From Novacetimonas hansenii JCM 7643 (GTDB lineage Bacteria; Pseudomonadota; Alphaproteobacteria; Acetobacterales; Acetobacteraceae): a DNA stretch of 32,129 nucleotides. Positions within the stretch are counted from its first letter, which is position 1, and every line of letters begins with the position of its first letter. Shown piece after piece: positions 8,168-17,173 of this stretch. The translations under genes and the position numbers were made by a program. The stretch is taken from positions 1 through 32,129 of the forward strand of contig NZ_BANE01000082.1 of the NCBI RefSeq assembly GCF_000964405.1, given 5' to 3'. Below the pieces are notes generated by a model that saw only the letters and a program-made list of their open reading frames with translations, was not told the origin of the DNA and ran no database searches.

Positions 8168-9643
8168 ATGTACACTACAAATCGAGTACAGACGCGAGCG
8201 TGGCTGCTGTTCTGTTCCACTCTTCTGGCCCTTTCAGGATGTGCTCCCGGCAGGGATGAGCGTCCTGAAGGTAAAATCACGGATGTCAGCATCCTGAAAA
8301 GCGGTCATGATATTGAACAGGCGCAACAGCAGTCTGCTCACACATCTCCCGCCAAGGCATGGTGGCTGGTCTATCATGATCCTCAGCTTGAGCGGCTCGT
8401 AGGAGACGCGCAGGAAAGTGCTCCCTCGATCCAGATTGCACAGGCACGGTTGCGTGAGGCTGCTGCCGTAGAAGGCGCCGCGCGAGCTAATCAGTTGCCC
8501 CATGTCGATGGGTTCGGCTGGATAGCGGGGGAGCAATTCCCTGATCACTCTTATTATCCCGCGCCATACAAAGGAAATTTCGGGAGTGAGGGCAAGCTCC
8601 AGCTTGATGTTCAGTATCATGTCGATTTCTGGGGACGTTGGCGAAAACTGACACGTTCGGCACGCTACTGGCAGAAGGTTTCCTCTCTTGAGGTCGCTGA
8701 TGCGCGCCTTCTGATTCAGACGGCAATGGTCAGTGCTTATGTAAGACTGGATGCAGCGTATCGGATGCGCGATGTGGCTCAGCAAGGGCTTTCACGGCGT
8801 GAAGGCATCGTGGAAATGCTGGCGTTACGGGAAAAGGCCGGGCTTTCGACCGACATCAATGCTGTGGCGGCCCGTGAGGCCCTGACCGACACCCGCAGCC
8901 AGATTGATCTGCTGGACGGAGAGATCAGTGCCCGCAGACATGAAATCGCGGCCCTTCTCGGTAAATCGCCTGACTTTGGGGACGCGATCGTACGGCCGCA
9001 TCTGCCGGTTATTGCTGATCCGGCGCCGTTGTCGAATGTTCCGGCTGTTCTTCTGGGCTATCGGCCTGATGTTGAGGCCAAACGTGCGGCAGTGGAAGCC
9101 ACATCCAACGCCGTTGGTGCGGCCCGCGCGGCATTCTATCCCGATGTCGATCTTGTTGCCTTTGCTGGTTTCCGGTCTCTCGATATCGGTCACATGATGC
9201 GACCGGGCAGTGTCGCGACACAGTTTGGGCCAGCCGTCACCCTTCCTATTTTCGAGGGAGGTCAGCTCCGTGCCGCCCTGAAAAACCGGCTCGGTGAGTA
9301 CGATGCTGCTGTCAATGACTACAACGCGACAGTGTCAAAGGCGCTGCAGCAGGCCGCTGACGGAATCTCCGACCTGAAGGCAAGGCAGGCCGCCAGGCAG
9401 GAAGCCGAGGCCGCTGTCAGGCACTGGCAGCATGTCGTCGATCTTGAACGCATCCGTCAGAAAAATGGTCTTTCGGACACCAATGATCGTCTGGCGGCCG
9501 AAACGGCATTGCTGCTCTCTGAGCGCCGCTCAGTCGAGGCAGCCGCACGCGTCGCTGAAGCCCAGATCACCCTCATTCGCGCACTCGGTGGTGCCTGGTC
9601 GCCTTCTTTCACTTCCTCTGCAGGGCAGAAATACCATGGCTGA
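8168..9643 (+). CDS. NodT/OprM-type outer membrane efflux lipoprotein
   Basis: A 491-residue TolC-superfamily protein that forms the outer membrane channel of a tripartite pump. It starts with a lipoprotein signal peptide: a hydrophobic core, then a lipobox LSGC with the acylated Cys25. The body shows the duplicated outer-membrane-efflux repeat, with characteristic stretches such as AWWLVYHDPQLERLV near residue 65, LGYRPDVEAKRAAVEATSNAVGAARAAFYP, and FGPAVTLPIFEGGQLRA in the second half. Its stop overlaps the start of the adaptor gene by eight bases, so the three pump genes form one operon. The substrate cannot be told from sequence. Confidence 0.92.
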   Translation: MYTTNRVQTRAWLLFCSTLLALSGCAPGRDERPEGKITDVSILKSGHDIEQAQQQSAHTSPAKAWWLVYHDPQLERLVGDAQESAPSIQIAQARLREAAAVEGAARANQLPHVDGFGWIAGEQFPDHSYYPAPYKGNFGSEGKLQLDVQYHVDFWGRWRKLTRSARYWQKVSSLEVADARLLIQTAMVSAYVRLDAAYRMRDVAQQGLSRREGIVEMLALREKAGLSTDINAVAAREALTDTRSQIDLLDGEISARRHEIAALLGKSPDFGDAIVRPHLPVIADPAPLSNVPAVLLGYRPDVEAKRAAVEATSNAVGAARAAFYPDVDLVAFAGFRSLDIGHMMRPGSVATQFGPAVTLPIFEGGQLRAALKNRLGEYDAAVNDYNATVSKALQQAADGISDLKARQAARQEAEAAVRHWQHVVDLERIRQKNGLSDTNDRLAAETALLLSERRSVEAAARVAEAQITLIRALGGAWSPSFTSSAGQKYHG

Positions 9644-10796
9644 TACTCCTGTTCCGGCGGCTGCGGATCCTGCCGCTACCCGTCGCAAGCGTCTGCTCTG
9701 GCTCGGTGGTGGTCTCGCAATCATCGCGGTTGGCTGGGGCGCCTATACTTTTCTCTCCAATGGTGCACTCGTTTCTACAGACGACGCATACGTCAATGGG
9801 CATGTTGTGGCGATTACACCACAGGTCGCGGGTACTGTCCGGGCCATCGGGGCGGACGACACTGATCGTGTGTTGACAGGTGCATCTCTCGTGGAACTGG
9901 ACACGAGTGACATGCGTATCAGGCTGGAGGCTGCTGAAGCCGGCCTGGGTCAGGCCATCCGTCATGTCCGGAGACTTTTCGCGGCTTTGGACGAAGCCCG
10001 TGCGCTCGTTGCTGTCCGTCAGACAGAACTGGATCGGGCATCGGCCGATCTCCGGGCACGCCGTATGGTGGTTGGGCAGGGAGCTGTGACGGCGGAAGAG
10101 GCCCGTCATGCCTCGGATGCCACCAATACGGCGAAGGCCGCCCTTCAGGTTGCGCAGGCGGCGTATACCGTTGCGCTGTCCCAGACACAGGGTACGACGC
10201 TTCCTACCCATCCAGATGTTATTGCAGCAAAGGCCAGGCTCCGGGCGGCAACGCTGGACATGGAGCGTACCACGGTGCGGACGCCGGTCGGAGGCATGGT
10301 CGCAAAACGTGATGTCCAGCTTGGACGCCGCGTCGCTGTTGGTGATCGTATGATGGCCGTCGTGCCTTTCGACCAGTTCTGGATCGACGCCAATTTCAAG
10401 GAAAGGCAACTTCGGCACATCTGCGCCGGTCAACCCGCCACCATGACTGCGGATGTTTATGGCAGCAGCGTGATCTATCACGGTCATGTCATGGATGTGA
10501 ACGCTGGCAGTGGCGCGGCTTTCGCCTTACTGCCGGCCCAGAACGCAACAGGGAACTGGATCAAGGTTGTGCAGCGTGTGCCTGTACGTATCGCATTCGA
10601 TCCGGTGGAACTGGCCCGTAAGCCTCTCCGGATCGGAATGTCGACCGAGGTGGAGATTGATACCGGACGGTGCGATCCACAGGCGGCCAGTCGTCCAGCA
10701 GCCGCTGTTGGTACAGACCTTTATACAGAGCAGCAGCAGGCTGCGGACCGTCATGTTGCGGAGATCATGAAGAAAACCCTGGGAGAGGCGGAATGA
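9636..10796 (+). CDS. EmrA/HlyD-family membrane fusion (adaptor) protein
   Basis: A 386-residue periplasmic adaptor. It has an N-terminal cytoplasmic stretch, one membrane helix at about residues 20-42, and the family signature STDDAYVNGHVVAITPQV. The halves of the lipoyl-like domain flank an alpha-helical hairpin, and the second half is marked by RTPVGGMVAKRDVQLGRRV. I used the ATG at 9636, which overlaps the channel gene. The open frame runs 68 codons further upstream, but only inside that gene. The stop overlaps the transporter start as ATGA. It links the inner-membrane transporter to the outer-membrane channel. Confidence 0.93.
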   Translation: MADTPVPAAADPAATRRKRLLWLGGGLAIIAVGWGAYTFLSNGALVSTDDAYVNGHVVAITPQVAGTVRAIGADDTDRVLTGASLVELDTSDMRIRLEAAEAGLGQAIRHVRRLFAALDEARALVAVRQTELDRASADLRARRMVVGQGAVTAEEARHASDATNTAKAALQVAQAAYTVALSQTQGTTLPTHPDVIAAKARLRAATLDMERTTVRTPVGGMVAKRDVQLGRRVAVGDRMMAVVPFDQFWIDANFKERQLRHICAGQPATMTADVYGSSVIYHGHVMDVNAGSGAAFALLPAQNATGNWIKVVQRVPVRIAFDPVELARKPLRIGMSTEVEIDTGRCDPQAASRPAAAVGTDLYTEQQQAADRHVAEIMKKTLGEAE

Positions 10797-12322
10797 GCAG
10801 GCCGGCTCCCCAGCCAATCCAGCCGCTGTCCGGGCCGCTCCTGGCGTTCGCGGCGATGACAATCGGTCTTGCCTCCTTTATGGCCGTGACGGATATCACG
10901 ATCGCGAACGTCTCGGTCCCGACCATTTCCGGCAACCTTGGTGTCAGCACCGAAATCGGCGAATGGACCATTACCTCTTTCGGAATTGCGAACGCCATTT
11001 TCATACCCCTGACGGGTTGGCTGTCCCGTCGGTTCGGGCAGGTCAGGCTGTTTGTCTGCGCGGTGGCAGCCTTCACGGTTGCCTCGGTGCTTTGTGGCAT
11101 GGCGCGTTCCTTTCCGCTGTTGCTTGGTTTTCGTGTCCTTCAGGGCATGGTGTCAGGTCCGATCGTGCCACTGAGCCAGGCATTGCTCGTTGCTATATTT
11201 CCGCCGGAAAAACGGACACTGGCGGTTGCCATGTGGGCCATGACGAACATGGCGGGGCCGGTGGCAGGGCCTGTGCTCGGCGGTTGGATTACGGACGAAT
11301 ACACCTGGCCGTGGATCTTTCTTGTCAACGCACCGGTTGGCATTTTCGTGGTGGTCTCCACATCGGCGCTGCTGCGGGGACGCGATACACCGACTGTCAG
11401 ACTTCCGGTTGACGTAATCGGCCTGATCCTGCTTGCCATTGCCATGGGGTGTCTGCAGGTGGCGCTTGACCGTGGACGGATACTCGACTGGTTTGCTTCG
11501 CCTTTCATCTGCACAACAGCGATCCTGTCTGTGCTGGGACTTGTATTCCTCGTTGTATGGGAACTGGGCGCCAAATATCCCATCGTTGATCTGCATTTCT
11601 TCGCATACAGGAATTTTGCAGTTGGAACGGTCGCGGTGGCCATCGGGTTCGGGTTGTATTTCGCAGCCCTCGTGCTGGTGCCACTCTGGCTACAGACCGA
11701 TATGGAATACAATGCGACATGGGCAGGGCTCGTGACCGCCCCCATGGGTGTATTTGGTATCCTGCTTGCGCCCTTTCTTGGGGCATGGGTCAGAAAGGGG
11801 GATGCGCGCCTCTTCGCGTCGCTGGCCTTCTTCTGCTGGGCCGCTGTGGCGTTCTGGCGGGCAAATTTCACGACGGATATCGATGCCGGTACGATTGCTC
11901 TCACCTGTCTGGCCCAGGGGATAGGGATCGGCTTTTTCCTGACACCTCTGACGGCTCTTTCCCTGTTTGGCATTCCGCCGGAACGCCTCGCTGCCGCGTC
12001 CGGGCTCCAGACAGCCATTCGCATGATGTCTGGAAATCTTATCGCCTCTCTCGCCCAGACGTTCTGGGATCGGCGCTCCCGTTATCATCAGGCGCATCTG
12101 GTCGAGACACTTACACCCTATCACGATCGTGCGGCGGATGCCGTGACGACCCTGAAAGGTGCGGGGCTGACGGGGGATCAGGCCTGGGGAGCTATCTACC
12201 ATCAGGTGCTGGTTCAGGCAGACATGGTTTCCATGAATGAATTCTACATGATCTCCACATTTGCCTTTACGGCATCCGTGGGAATCATCTGGATTGCCCG
12301 ACTGCCTCGAAAGAAAAGCTGA
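10793..12322 (+). CDS. DHA2-family drug:H+ antiporter (EmrB/QacA type)
   Basis: A 509-residue major facilitator with about 14 membrane helices. The DHA2 motifs near the start are DITIANVSVPTISGNLG and a GWLSRRFG version of motif A, followed by RVLQGMVSGPIVPLSQ and AGPVAGPVLGGWIT. It starts at 10793 inside the ATGA overlap with the adaptor gene; the longer frame upstream is only the adaptor in another frame. Together with the two genes before it, it should export amphipathic drugs, acids or similar compounds across both membranes using the proton gradient. The gene ends six bases from the convergent LysR gene. Confidence 0.93.
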   Translation: MSRPAPQPIQPLSGPLLAFAAMTIGLASFMAVTDITIANVSVPTISGNLGVSTEIGEWTITSFGIANAIFIPLTGWLSRRFGQVRLFVCAVAAFTVASVLCGMARSFPLLLGFRVLQGMVSGPIVPLSQALLVAIFPPEKRTLAVAMWAMTNMAGPVAGPVLGGWITDEYTWPWIFLVNAPVGIFVVVSTSALLRGRDTPTVRLPVDVIGLILLAIAMGCLQVALDRGRILDWFASPFICTTAILSVLGLVFLVVWELGAKYPIVDLHFFAYRNFAVGTVAVAIGFGLYFAALVLVPLWLQTDMEYNATWAGLVTAPMGVFGILLAPFLGAWVRKGDARLFASLAFFCWAAVAFWRANFTTDIDAGTIALTCLAQGIGIGFFLTPLTALSLFGIPPERLAAASGLQTAIRMMSGNLIASLAQTFWDRRSRYHQAHLVETLTPYHDRAADAVTTLKGAGLTGDQAWGAIYHQVLVQADMVSMNEFYMISTFAFTASVGIIWIARLPRKKS

Positions 12323-12328
12323 GTCCGA

Positions 12329-13255
12329 TCAGGACGTCTTATCGTCCTGACGCCTCACCGGTGCACAGACTTCGCGCACGCATTGTCTGAGAAAGCGGTG
12401 CGCTGCATCGCGATCGAAACGGGGATGCCATGCCTGTGCAATGACAAGTGTATCGAGGGGTACAGGAATATCGAACGTTCTCAATTGTATCCCTAAAGCT
12501 TCGACAGCACGCAGGACAAAGCGCGGTACGAGGGCGATCAGTTCCGTACCGGGAAGAGCAGCGATCGCCAGCATGAAGGAAGGAACGATGAGAGAAACCT
12601 GTCGCTGAAGCCCGTAATGCGCCATCAGCGCCTGATCAACAGGCCCTTCCGCACGTCCCCGGCGTGAGACACTGATTTGCGGAAACGATACAAAGCGTTC
12701 CGGAGAAATTTCAGTTTTGAAGATAGGGTGGTCCGGAAGTGCCAGTCCGATATGATGATCGCGAAAAATGGTCTGAACCCGTACTTCCGGTCCCATGGCC
12801 CGGAGCGCCCCGATATCGAGATCAATGCGTCCTTCGCGCAGCGCATCGTCGTCGGACTCATGTTCCTGGGCAAACCGGAGTTCCGCTTTCGGGGCATCAT
12901 GAGCGATCCGGGCTGCGAGGCTTGAGGCGAACGCCGCTGTAAATCCTTCATTTGCCCGGATTGTAAACCGTCTTTCCAGTCGGTCGAGATGCAGTTCCGT
13001 GTTCGGCAGGAGAACGTCCTGAGCTTCGGCAATGATGTTGCGGATCCGGGCGTGCTGGGTGCGGGCATACTCCGTGGCGACAAGTTCCCGTCCTGCCCGT
13101 ACCAGAATGGGATCGCCCATGATTTCACGGGCACGGGCGAGCAGACGGCTCACGGAAGGTGGGCTTAGCCCAAGGCGTTCCGCTGTACGGCCCACGCTCT
13201 GTTCCTCAATAAGGATGTCCAGTGCATGGAGAAGATTGAGGTCCGTCGGTTTCAC
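12329..13255 (-). CDS. LysR-family transcriptional regulator (NodD/SyrM-like subgroup)
   Basis: A 308-residue LysR protein. The N-terminal winged HTH covers residues ~5-65: LNLLHALDILIEEQSVGRTAERLGLSP style, with the HTH core SVSRLLARARE and the wing DPILVRAGRELVATEYA. The substrate-binding domain follows from about residue 90. The start MKPTDLNLLHALD is typical of the family. It is divergent from the siderophore-interacting protein gene and convergent with the efflux transporter. Either could be its target; the divergent arrangement favours the flavoprotein-ribB operon. The inducer is unknown. Confidence 0.9.
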   Translation of the reverse strand: MKPTDLNLLHALDILIEEQSVGRTAERLGLSPPSVSRLLARAREIMGDPILVRAGRELVATEYARTQHARIRNIIAEAQDVLLPNTELHLDRLERRFTIRANEGFTAAFASSLAARIAHDAPKAELRFAQEHESDDDALREGRIDLDIGALRAMGPEVRVQTIFRDHHIGLALPDHPIFKTEISPERFVSFPQISVSRRGRAEGPVDQALMAHYGLQRQVSLIVPSFMLAIAALPGTELIALVPRFVLRAVEALGIQLRTFDIPVPLDTLVIAQAWHPRFDRDAAHRFLRQCVREVCAPVRRQDDKTS

Positions 13256-13455
13256 GTTTTCAAATCACTCCACGTCTTACGTCACGACCTTGTTCAGGAT
13301 GCCAGTAATCTTCAGATGCAACCATTTCATATAATGGAATGATACTTTCCATTTCACGGTATTTTTTGAAGGTTGGATCAGACCGTAAAGTGTTCTCAGA
13401 CAAGAGGGCCAGAGCCTTTTCATTTGCGGTCCCCGGATTTCTGAAAGTCATCGTG

Positions 13456-14190
13456 ATGAAAATGATGTCACAAAACAGGACGTTACGTCCGGCAGTCGTC
13501 AAGGCGGTGCATGATGTGACGCCGCACATGCGGCGCGTCACGCTCGTCGGAGACGATATCAAGAGACTACCGGTCGAGCATCCCGCGCAATGGATGAAGG
13601 TGTTCCTTCCTGCACCGCCCGGCCGCAAGCCGGAAGGACGGGCCTATACGATCCGCCGCTATGAGGCGACTGCCGGGTTGATGGAAATGGATTTTGTCCT
13701 GCATGGCGACAACGGTCCGGCGTCTGCCTGGGCCGAAAAGGCAAAGGTTGGGGATGTGCTTCAACTGGCCGGTCCGCGCGCAGGATACCGCGTTGATCCC
13801 GCAGCAAGTCGCCATCTTATGGTAGGGGATGCGACGTCGCTTCCAGCGATAGCGGCTATTCTTGAGGCGTTACCACCTGGCGTTACTGCCGATGCCTTTA
13901 TTGAAGTGAATGGCACAGATGAAGAACAGAAACTGGAAACTGCTGCATCCTTGAATGTTACCTGGCTGCATTCGGGTAGTGAGCCTCCCGGCACGACGGG
14001 GCAGCTCGAACTCGCTGTACAGGGGGCAGTTCTTGACCTGTCCGATTGTCAGGTGTGGGTCGCGGGTGAGTCTTTCATGGTCAGAGCCGTGCGGACTTAT
14101 CTGACCGTCGATCGTCTGCTTCCTTCTGGTCGCCTGCATGCGGCCGGTTACTGGAAAATGGGCGATGCGGACCATCGTGACCGTGACTGA
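13456..14190 (+). CDS. Siderophore-interacting protein (ViuB-like FAD-dependent ferric reductase)
   Basis: A 244-residue flavoprotein of the SIP family, which releases iron from ferric siderophores in the cytoplasm using NAD(P)H. From the ATG at 13456 the FAD-binding RAYTIRRY is at 62-69, DFVLHG at 79-84, GPASAWA at 87-93 and the NAD(P)-binding GDATSLPAI at 124-132. The C-terminus ends with the family's GYWKMG. The open frame continues upstream to 13339, but those codons show no SIP similarity and lie in the divergent promoter region. An ATG three codons downstream is also possible. It is followed after 49 bases by a stand-alone ribB, a partner that could supply flavin precursor. Confidence 0.87.
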   Translation: MKMMSQNRTLRPAVVKAVHDVTPHMRRVTLVGDDIKRLPVEHPAQWMKVFLPAPPGRKPEGRAYTIRRYEATAGLMEMDFVLHGDNGPASAWAEKAKVGDVLQLAGPRAGYRVDPAASRHLMVGDATSLPAIAAILEALPPGVTADAFIEVNGTDEEQKLETAASLNVTWLHSGSEPPGTTGQLELAVQGAVLDLSDCQVWVAGESFMVRAVRTYLTVDRLLPSGRLHAAGYWKMGDADHRDRD

Positions 14191-14239
14191 CAGAGCCCGC
14201 TTCACGACAATCATGCAAAACAGGAAAGGCTGACGCCCT

Positions 14240-14899
14240 ATGAACCTCGTACATGGTCACTCTATCCGCTCCATAATTCCCACTGTTGCCCGTGCGATCG
14301 AGGCTATGCGTGCAGGGCGAATGGTTATCATGGTGGACGATGACAACAGGGAGAACGAAGGCGACCTGGTCATGGCTGCTGAATTTGTGACTCCTGACGC
14401 AATCAATTTCATGATTACACATGGACGAGGGCTGGTCTGCCTGCCACTTGCCGAGGAATACGTTGAACGTCTTTCATTGCCGATGATGGCTGATGAGAAT
14501 ACCTGTCCGTTTGGTACCGCCTTTACGGTGTCGATTGATGCGAAGGAAGGAACCACGACAGGGATTTCTGCCTATGATCGCGCCAGGACGATCCGCGCGG
14601 CGATTGAACCGGGTGCTTCGAAGCAGGATTTCATGGTGCCAGGTCATATCTTTCCGCTGAAGGCTGCAAAAGGAGGAACGCTCTCACGGCGCGGTCATAC
14701 GGAGGGATCGGTGGATTTGGCTCTGCTTTCTGGCCTCAAACCTGCTGGAGTGCTCTGTGAAATCCTGAACGAGGACGGCACCATGGCCCGTCGGACGCAA
14801 CTGGATGTGTTTTCTCAACGGTTTGATCTGCCCATAATCAGTATTGCAGACATTCTGCGGGCGGTTGTGGTGTCACAATCTAATGCAGATATCTTTTGA
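14240..14899 (+). CDS. ribB: 3,4-dihydroxy-2-butanone-4-phosphate synthase
   Basis: A 219-residue monofunctional RibB. It converts ribulose 5-phosphate to 3,4-dihydroxy-2-butanone 4-phosphate plus formate, one branch of riboflavin synthesis. The metal and substrate motif DDDNRENEGD is at 33-42, TGISAYDRA at 108-116, and RGHTEGSVDLA at 151-161 with the metal ligand His153. The protein ends where bifunctional RibBA proteins would continue into GTP cyclohydrolase II, so only the RibB half is here. A ribosome-binding sequence (AGGAAAGG) lies ten bases before the ATG. The short gap from the siderophore-interacting gene leaves no room for an FMN riboswitch. It is probably an extra, co-regulated copy rather than the only ribB. 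Confidence 0.95.
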   Translation: MNLVHGHSIRSIIPTVARAIEAMRAGRMVIMVDDDNRENEGDLVMAAEFVTPDAINFMITHGRGLVCLPLAEEYVERLSLPMMADENTCPFGTAFTVSIDAKEGTTTGISAYDRARTIRAAIEPGASKQDFMVPGHIFPLKAAKGGTLSRRGHTEGSVDLALLSGLKPAGVLCEILNEDGTMARRTQLDVFSQRFDLPIISIADILRAVVVSQSNADIF

Positions 14900-14957
14900 T
14901 ATGCGCAAAAATTAAAGCAATGAACGATATGCTATCTTTTTTATCAAATATGTATTC

Positions 14958-15032
14958 ATGATGACCAAAGTAATCTCATCTTTACTGATGACAAATATTT
15001 TGATTAATCCGGCATTAGCCGCGACATCATGA
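14958..15032 (+). pseudogene. Signal-peptide-like 24-codon remnant
   Basis: A short frame starting with two ATGs encodes a hydrophobic stretch ending in NPALAATS, just like a Sec signal peptide with an ALA-A cleavage site, and then stops at once. It may be the start of a secreted-protein gene lost to a downstream deletion, or a chance frame in AT-rich spacer. Confidence 0.25.
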
Positions 15033-15127
15033 GCAAAACATTGACCAAGAGCCTCGATCGTGATCGACGCCATACGACATCCGACAGAATATCCGGAAAC
15101 CGTTAATTTCGAATCTTACACATGCTT

Positions 15128-15431
15128 TCAGACATTTCCATTGATCGCCACTGATGTCTTCCTGATGCGTCCGATCAGCGCCCCCCATGCACGCGTCAGT
15201 TTCTGATAGGGGCCAGCAGGATCCGGCAAGTCCCGCAGCATTTCCTCGAACGTCAGGGCCAGAACTTCAGATATCAGTGCTTCTTATAAGGCATAAGCGC
15301 GTATAGAGGCTCTGCGACCGCAACCCCACACGACGGGCAAGATTTCGCATCGACGTGCCTTCATAACCGTATTCACGAAACAGTTTGCGCACTTCGATGA
15401 TGATGCCGCGCAGGGGGATCGGCTCTTGCAT
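15128..15431 (-). pseudogene. Frameshifted and truncated TetR-family regulator
   Basis: The first part (from the ATG at 15431) encodes a TetR HTH: LFREYGYEGTSMRNLARRVGL, then SQSLYTR. The frame then breaks near 15283-15300 and runs to a stop at 15267. In another frame the expected continuation resumes: EALISEVLALTFEEMLRDLP, ending at a stop at 15128. The sum is only about 105 residues, against about 190 for the family, so the C-terminal ligand domain is also lost. The gene faces away from the MFS transporter gene at 15598, the normal layout for a TetR repressor and its target. Confidence 0.75.
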
Positions 15432-15597
15432 TTATTCTTTGACTCACGAACACGCGTTCGCCACCGTTGGTCCAACGTCCCCGGAAGAGGCAATTCACAA
15501 ATCGGTTGTGCTGAATAACAACAATGACAATACCCAGTTCCCACGCACAGATTACCGTCCACAAACGACATGAACACCTTGTCGGGCGGAATCAGCC

Positions 15598-16812
15598 ATG
15601 AATCGTTCAGACACAATTACGATGGAAAATGAAGCGACAGCGAACACAGCAGTCCCACTTCGTCAGACGGCGGCGCTCTTCGCTCTGGGTAGTTGCGCTC
15701 TTCTGAACGTCTATACCACCCAGCCCATCCTGCCTGACATCGCCCACCGGTTTGGCGTCAGCCTTGGCGCAAGCGCCTGGACAATCAGCACCTCCACGCT
15801 GGGCGTAGCAGTCGCAGCCCCTCTGGCCGGTGCCGTCTCTGACCGCTTCGGACGCAAGCGTGTAATGGTCGCAGCCCTCATCGCGCTGATTATCATAACC
15901 GCCTCCTGCGCTCTGGCATGGAATTTTACGGCTCTCCTCTCCCTGCGGTTTGCACAAGGGTTGCTGGTGCCCTTCATCTTCACTGCCGCCCTCGCCTATA
16001 TCGCTGAAGAATGGTCCGGACGGACCGCGACTACCATGAACGGAGTATATGTCGCAGGCACTGCATTCGGTGGGTTCTGTGGACGCTTCCTTGCCGGTGC
16101 CGCTGCGTCCTTTACAGGATGGCTCTCCACCTTTCTCGTTTTCGCAGTTCTTCTGATTCTTGTTCTTGCGCTCGCCGTATTCTGTCTGCCTGCAGAGCGC
16201 CAGTTCAGAGCCAGCGCATCCCTTGGTAAAAGTTTATGGAGTGTCGCAAAAGGTGTGCGCGACTGGCGGCTGCTGGTCACCTGTTTTGTCGGCGCCAGCC
16301 TGCTGTTTCAGCAGGTCACGTCCTTTACCTATCTGAGCCTACGTCTGAGCGCACCTCCATTCACCCTGACTTCGATTGAAGTCGGCGCTCTGTTCGTGGT
16401 CTTTCTTCTACCTGTTACAGTCACACCTTTCTTCGGTCGCCTTCTCGGCACGATCGGGCGCACGCGGGCCTTTCTGCTGTCGCAGGTCGCCGGGATTGCC
16501 GGAATTGCCCTGACACTTTCCGTCCATCTCCCTCCTATCGTGATTGGACTGGCTCTGTCCTGCATGGCTGTCTTTGCCGGGCAGTCCTGCGCCACCGGCT
16601 ATACAGCACGACATGCCAAGGAAGGACGGTCTGCGGCAACCGGTCTCTATCTCACCTGCTATTATCTGGGCGGAAGCATCGGCGCTGTCGCCCCTGCTCC
16701 TCTCTACGCGCATCACGGCTGGCTCGGCTGTGCTGTCCTGATCGGTCTGGTGGCCTTGGCCAGCACGGCTCTCGCACGCGTGGCATGGAGGGAAACAGTC
16801 GTTGACGCATAA
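15598..16812 (+). CDS. MFS transporter, DHA1/YnfM-like
   Basis: A 404-residue major facilitator with about 12 membrane helices. Near the start are LNVYTTQPILPDIAHRFGV and a clear motif A, GAVSDRFGRKRVM. A later GYTARHAKEGRSAATGLYLTCYYLGGS-like segment is typical of the YnfM/CynX-like exporters. The ATG at 15598 fits; an internal ATG nine codons in (MENEAT) is an alternative. It is divergent from a broken TetR gene and so may have lost its repressor. The substrate is unknown. Confidence 0.88.
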   Translation: MNRSDTITMENEATANTAVPLRQTAALFALGSCALLNVYTTQPILPDIAHRFGVSLGASAWTISTSTLGVAVAAPLAGAVSDRFGRKRVMVAALIALIIITASCALAWNFTALLSLRFAQGLLVPFIFTAALAYIAEEWSGRTATTMNGVYVAGTAFGGFCGRFLAGAAASFTGWLSTFLVFAVLLILVLALAVFCLPAERQFRASASLGKSLWSVAKGVRDWRLLVTCFVGASLLFQQVTSFTYLSLRLSAPPFTLTSIEVGALFVVFLLPVTVTPFFGRLLGTIGRTRAFLLSQVAGIAGIALTLSVHLPPIVIGLALSCMAVFAGQSCATGYTARHAKEGRSAATGLYLTCYYLGGSIGAVAPAPLYAHHGWLGCAVLIGLVALASTALARVAWRETVVDA

Positions 16813-16845
16813 AAGAAGAAAAAGCTGATCTGAGGTCGGACGGGA

Positions 16846-16930
16846 TCAACGTAGTTGCCAAAAACGCTTCCTGCATTCGGCGGGAGTCACGCCAAGATGA
16901 TGCTTAAACACCCTTTGTACGCAGACACCA
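16846..16930 (-). pseudogene. 3' scrap of an AraC-family regulator
   Basis: The minus strand reads RVFKHHLGVTPAECR and a few more residues before a stop at 16846. This is the conserved end of the AraC second HTH (usually ...FSRVFKRHFGVTPAEYR). The frame degenerates upstream of about 16915 and no HTH body is found. It is a remnant next to the tRNA-end junction. Confidence 0.6.
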
Positions 16931-17107
16931 CAGCCGACATAGACTCAGGCAGTGAACGTCTCGTCGTCAGATCGCGCAATTTCCACTAAGCAATGAGGCT
17001 TGGAACGGCCATCACGCTATCGTGATAATGCCCCATTTTAGCCCAAACTACGCTGCGCTTTCAGTCCCATTTGCATCCTATATGCATCCTGCGCGTATGT
17101 CCCAAAC

Positions 17108-17134
17108 GCAAAAAGCCGCCCGTAAGGGCGGCTT
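17108..17134 (-). terminator. Rho-independent terminator (downstream of the tRNA end)
   Basis: A perfect 9-bp stem AAGCCGCCC / GGGCGGCTT with a four-base loop at 17113-17134. On the minus strand it is followed by TTTTTGCG. It sits 27 bases beyond the CCA of the tRNA fragment, as terminators of tRNA genes usually do. Confidence 0.75.
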
Positions 17135-17161
17135 AACATGCTGTTTATATTGGATAATTCA

Positions 17162-17173
17162 TGGTTGCGGGGG
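17162..17173 (-). other. tRNA 3' end fragment, probable attachment-site core
   Basis: On the minus strand this reads CCCCCGCAACCA, the 3' acceptor strand, discriminator A and CCA of a tRNA. The sequence matches the end of initiator tRNA-fMet, whose acceptor has the CCCCGCA-ACCA form. The bases upstream (right in the window) do not continue into a T-arm or the rest of a tRNA. A terminator follows at the normal distance. This is what an integrated element leaves at the far side of a tRNA target. The core is short, so chance similarity cannot be ruled out. Confidence 0.5.

Noticed and set aside
12329-12350. 8-bp perfect hairpin TCAGGACG/CGTCCTGA between the efflux transporter and LysR
   Set aside because: It could stop transcription from both sides, but it has no T-run on either strand and overlaps the end of the LysR coding region.
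14191-14239. FMN riboswitch before ribB
   Set aside because: The gap is only 49 bases, too short for the conserved RFN fold, and the gene follows the upstream gene as an operon.
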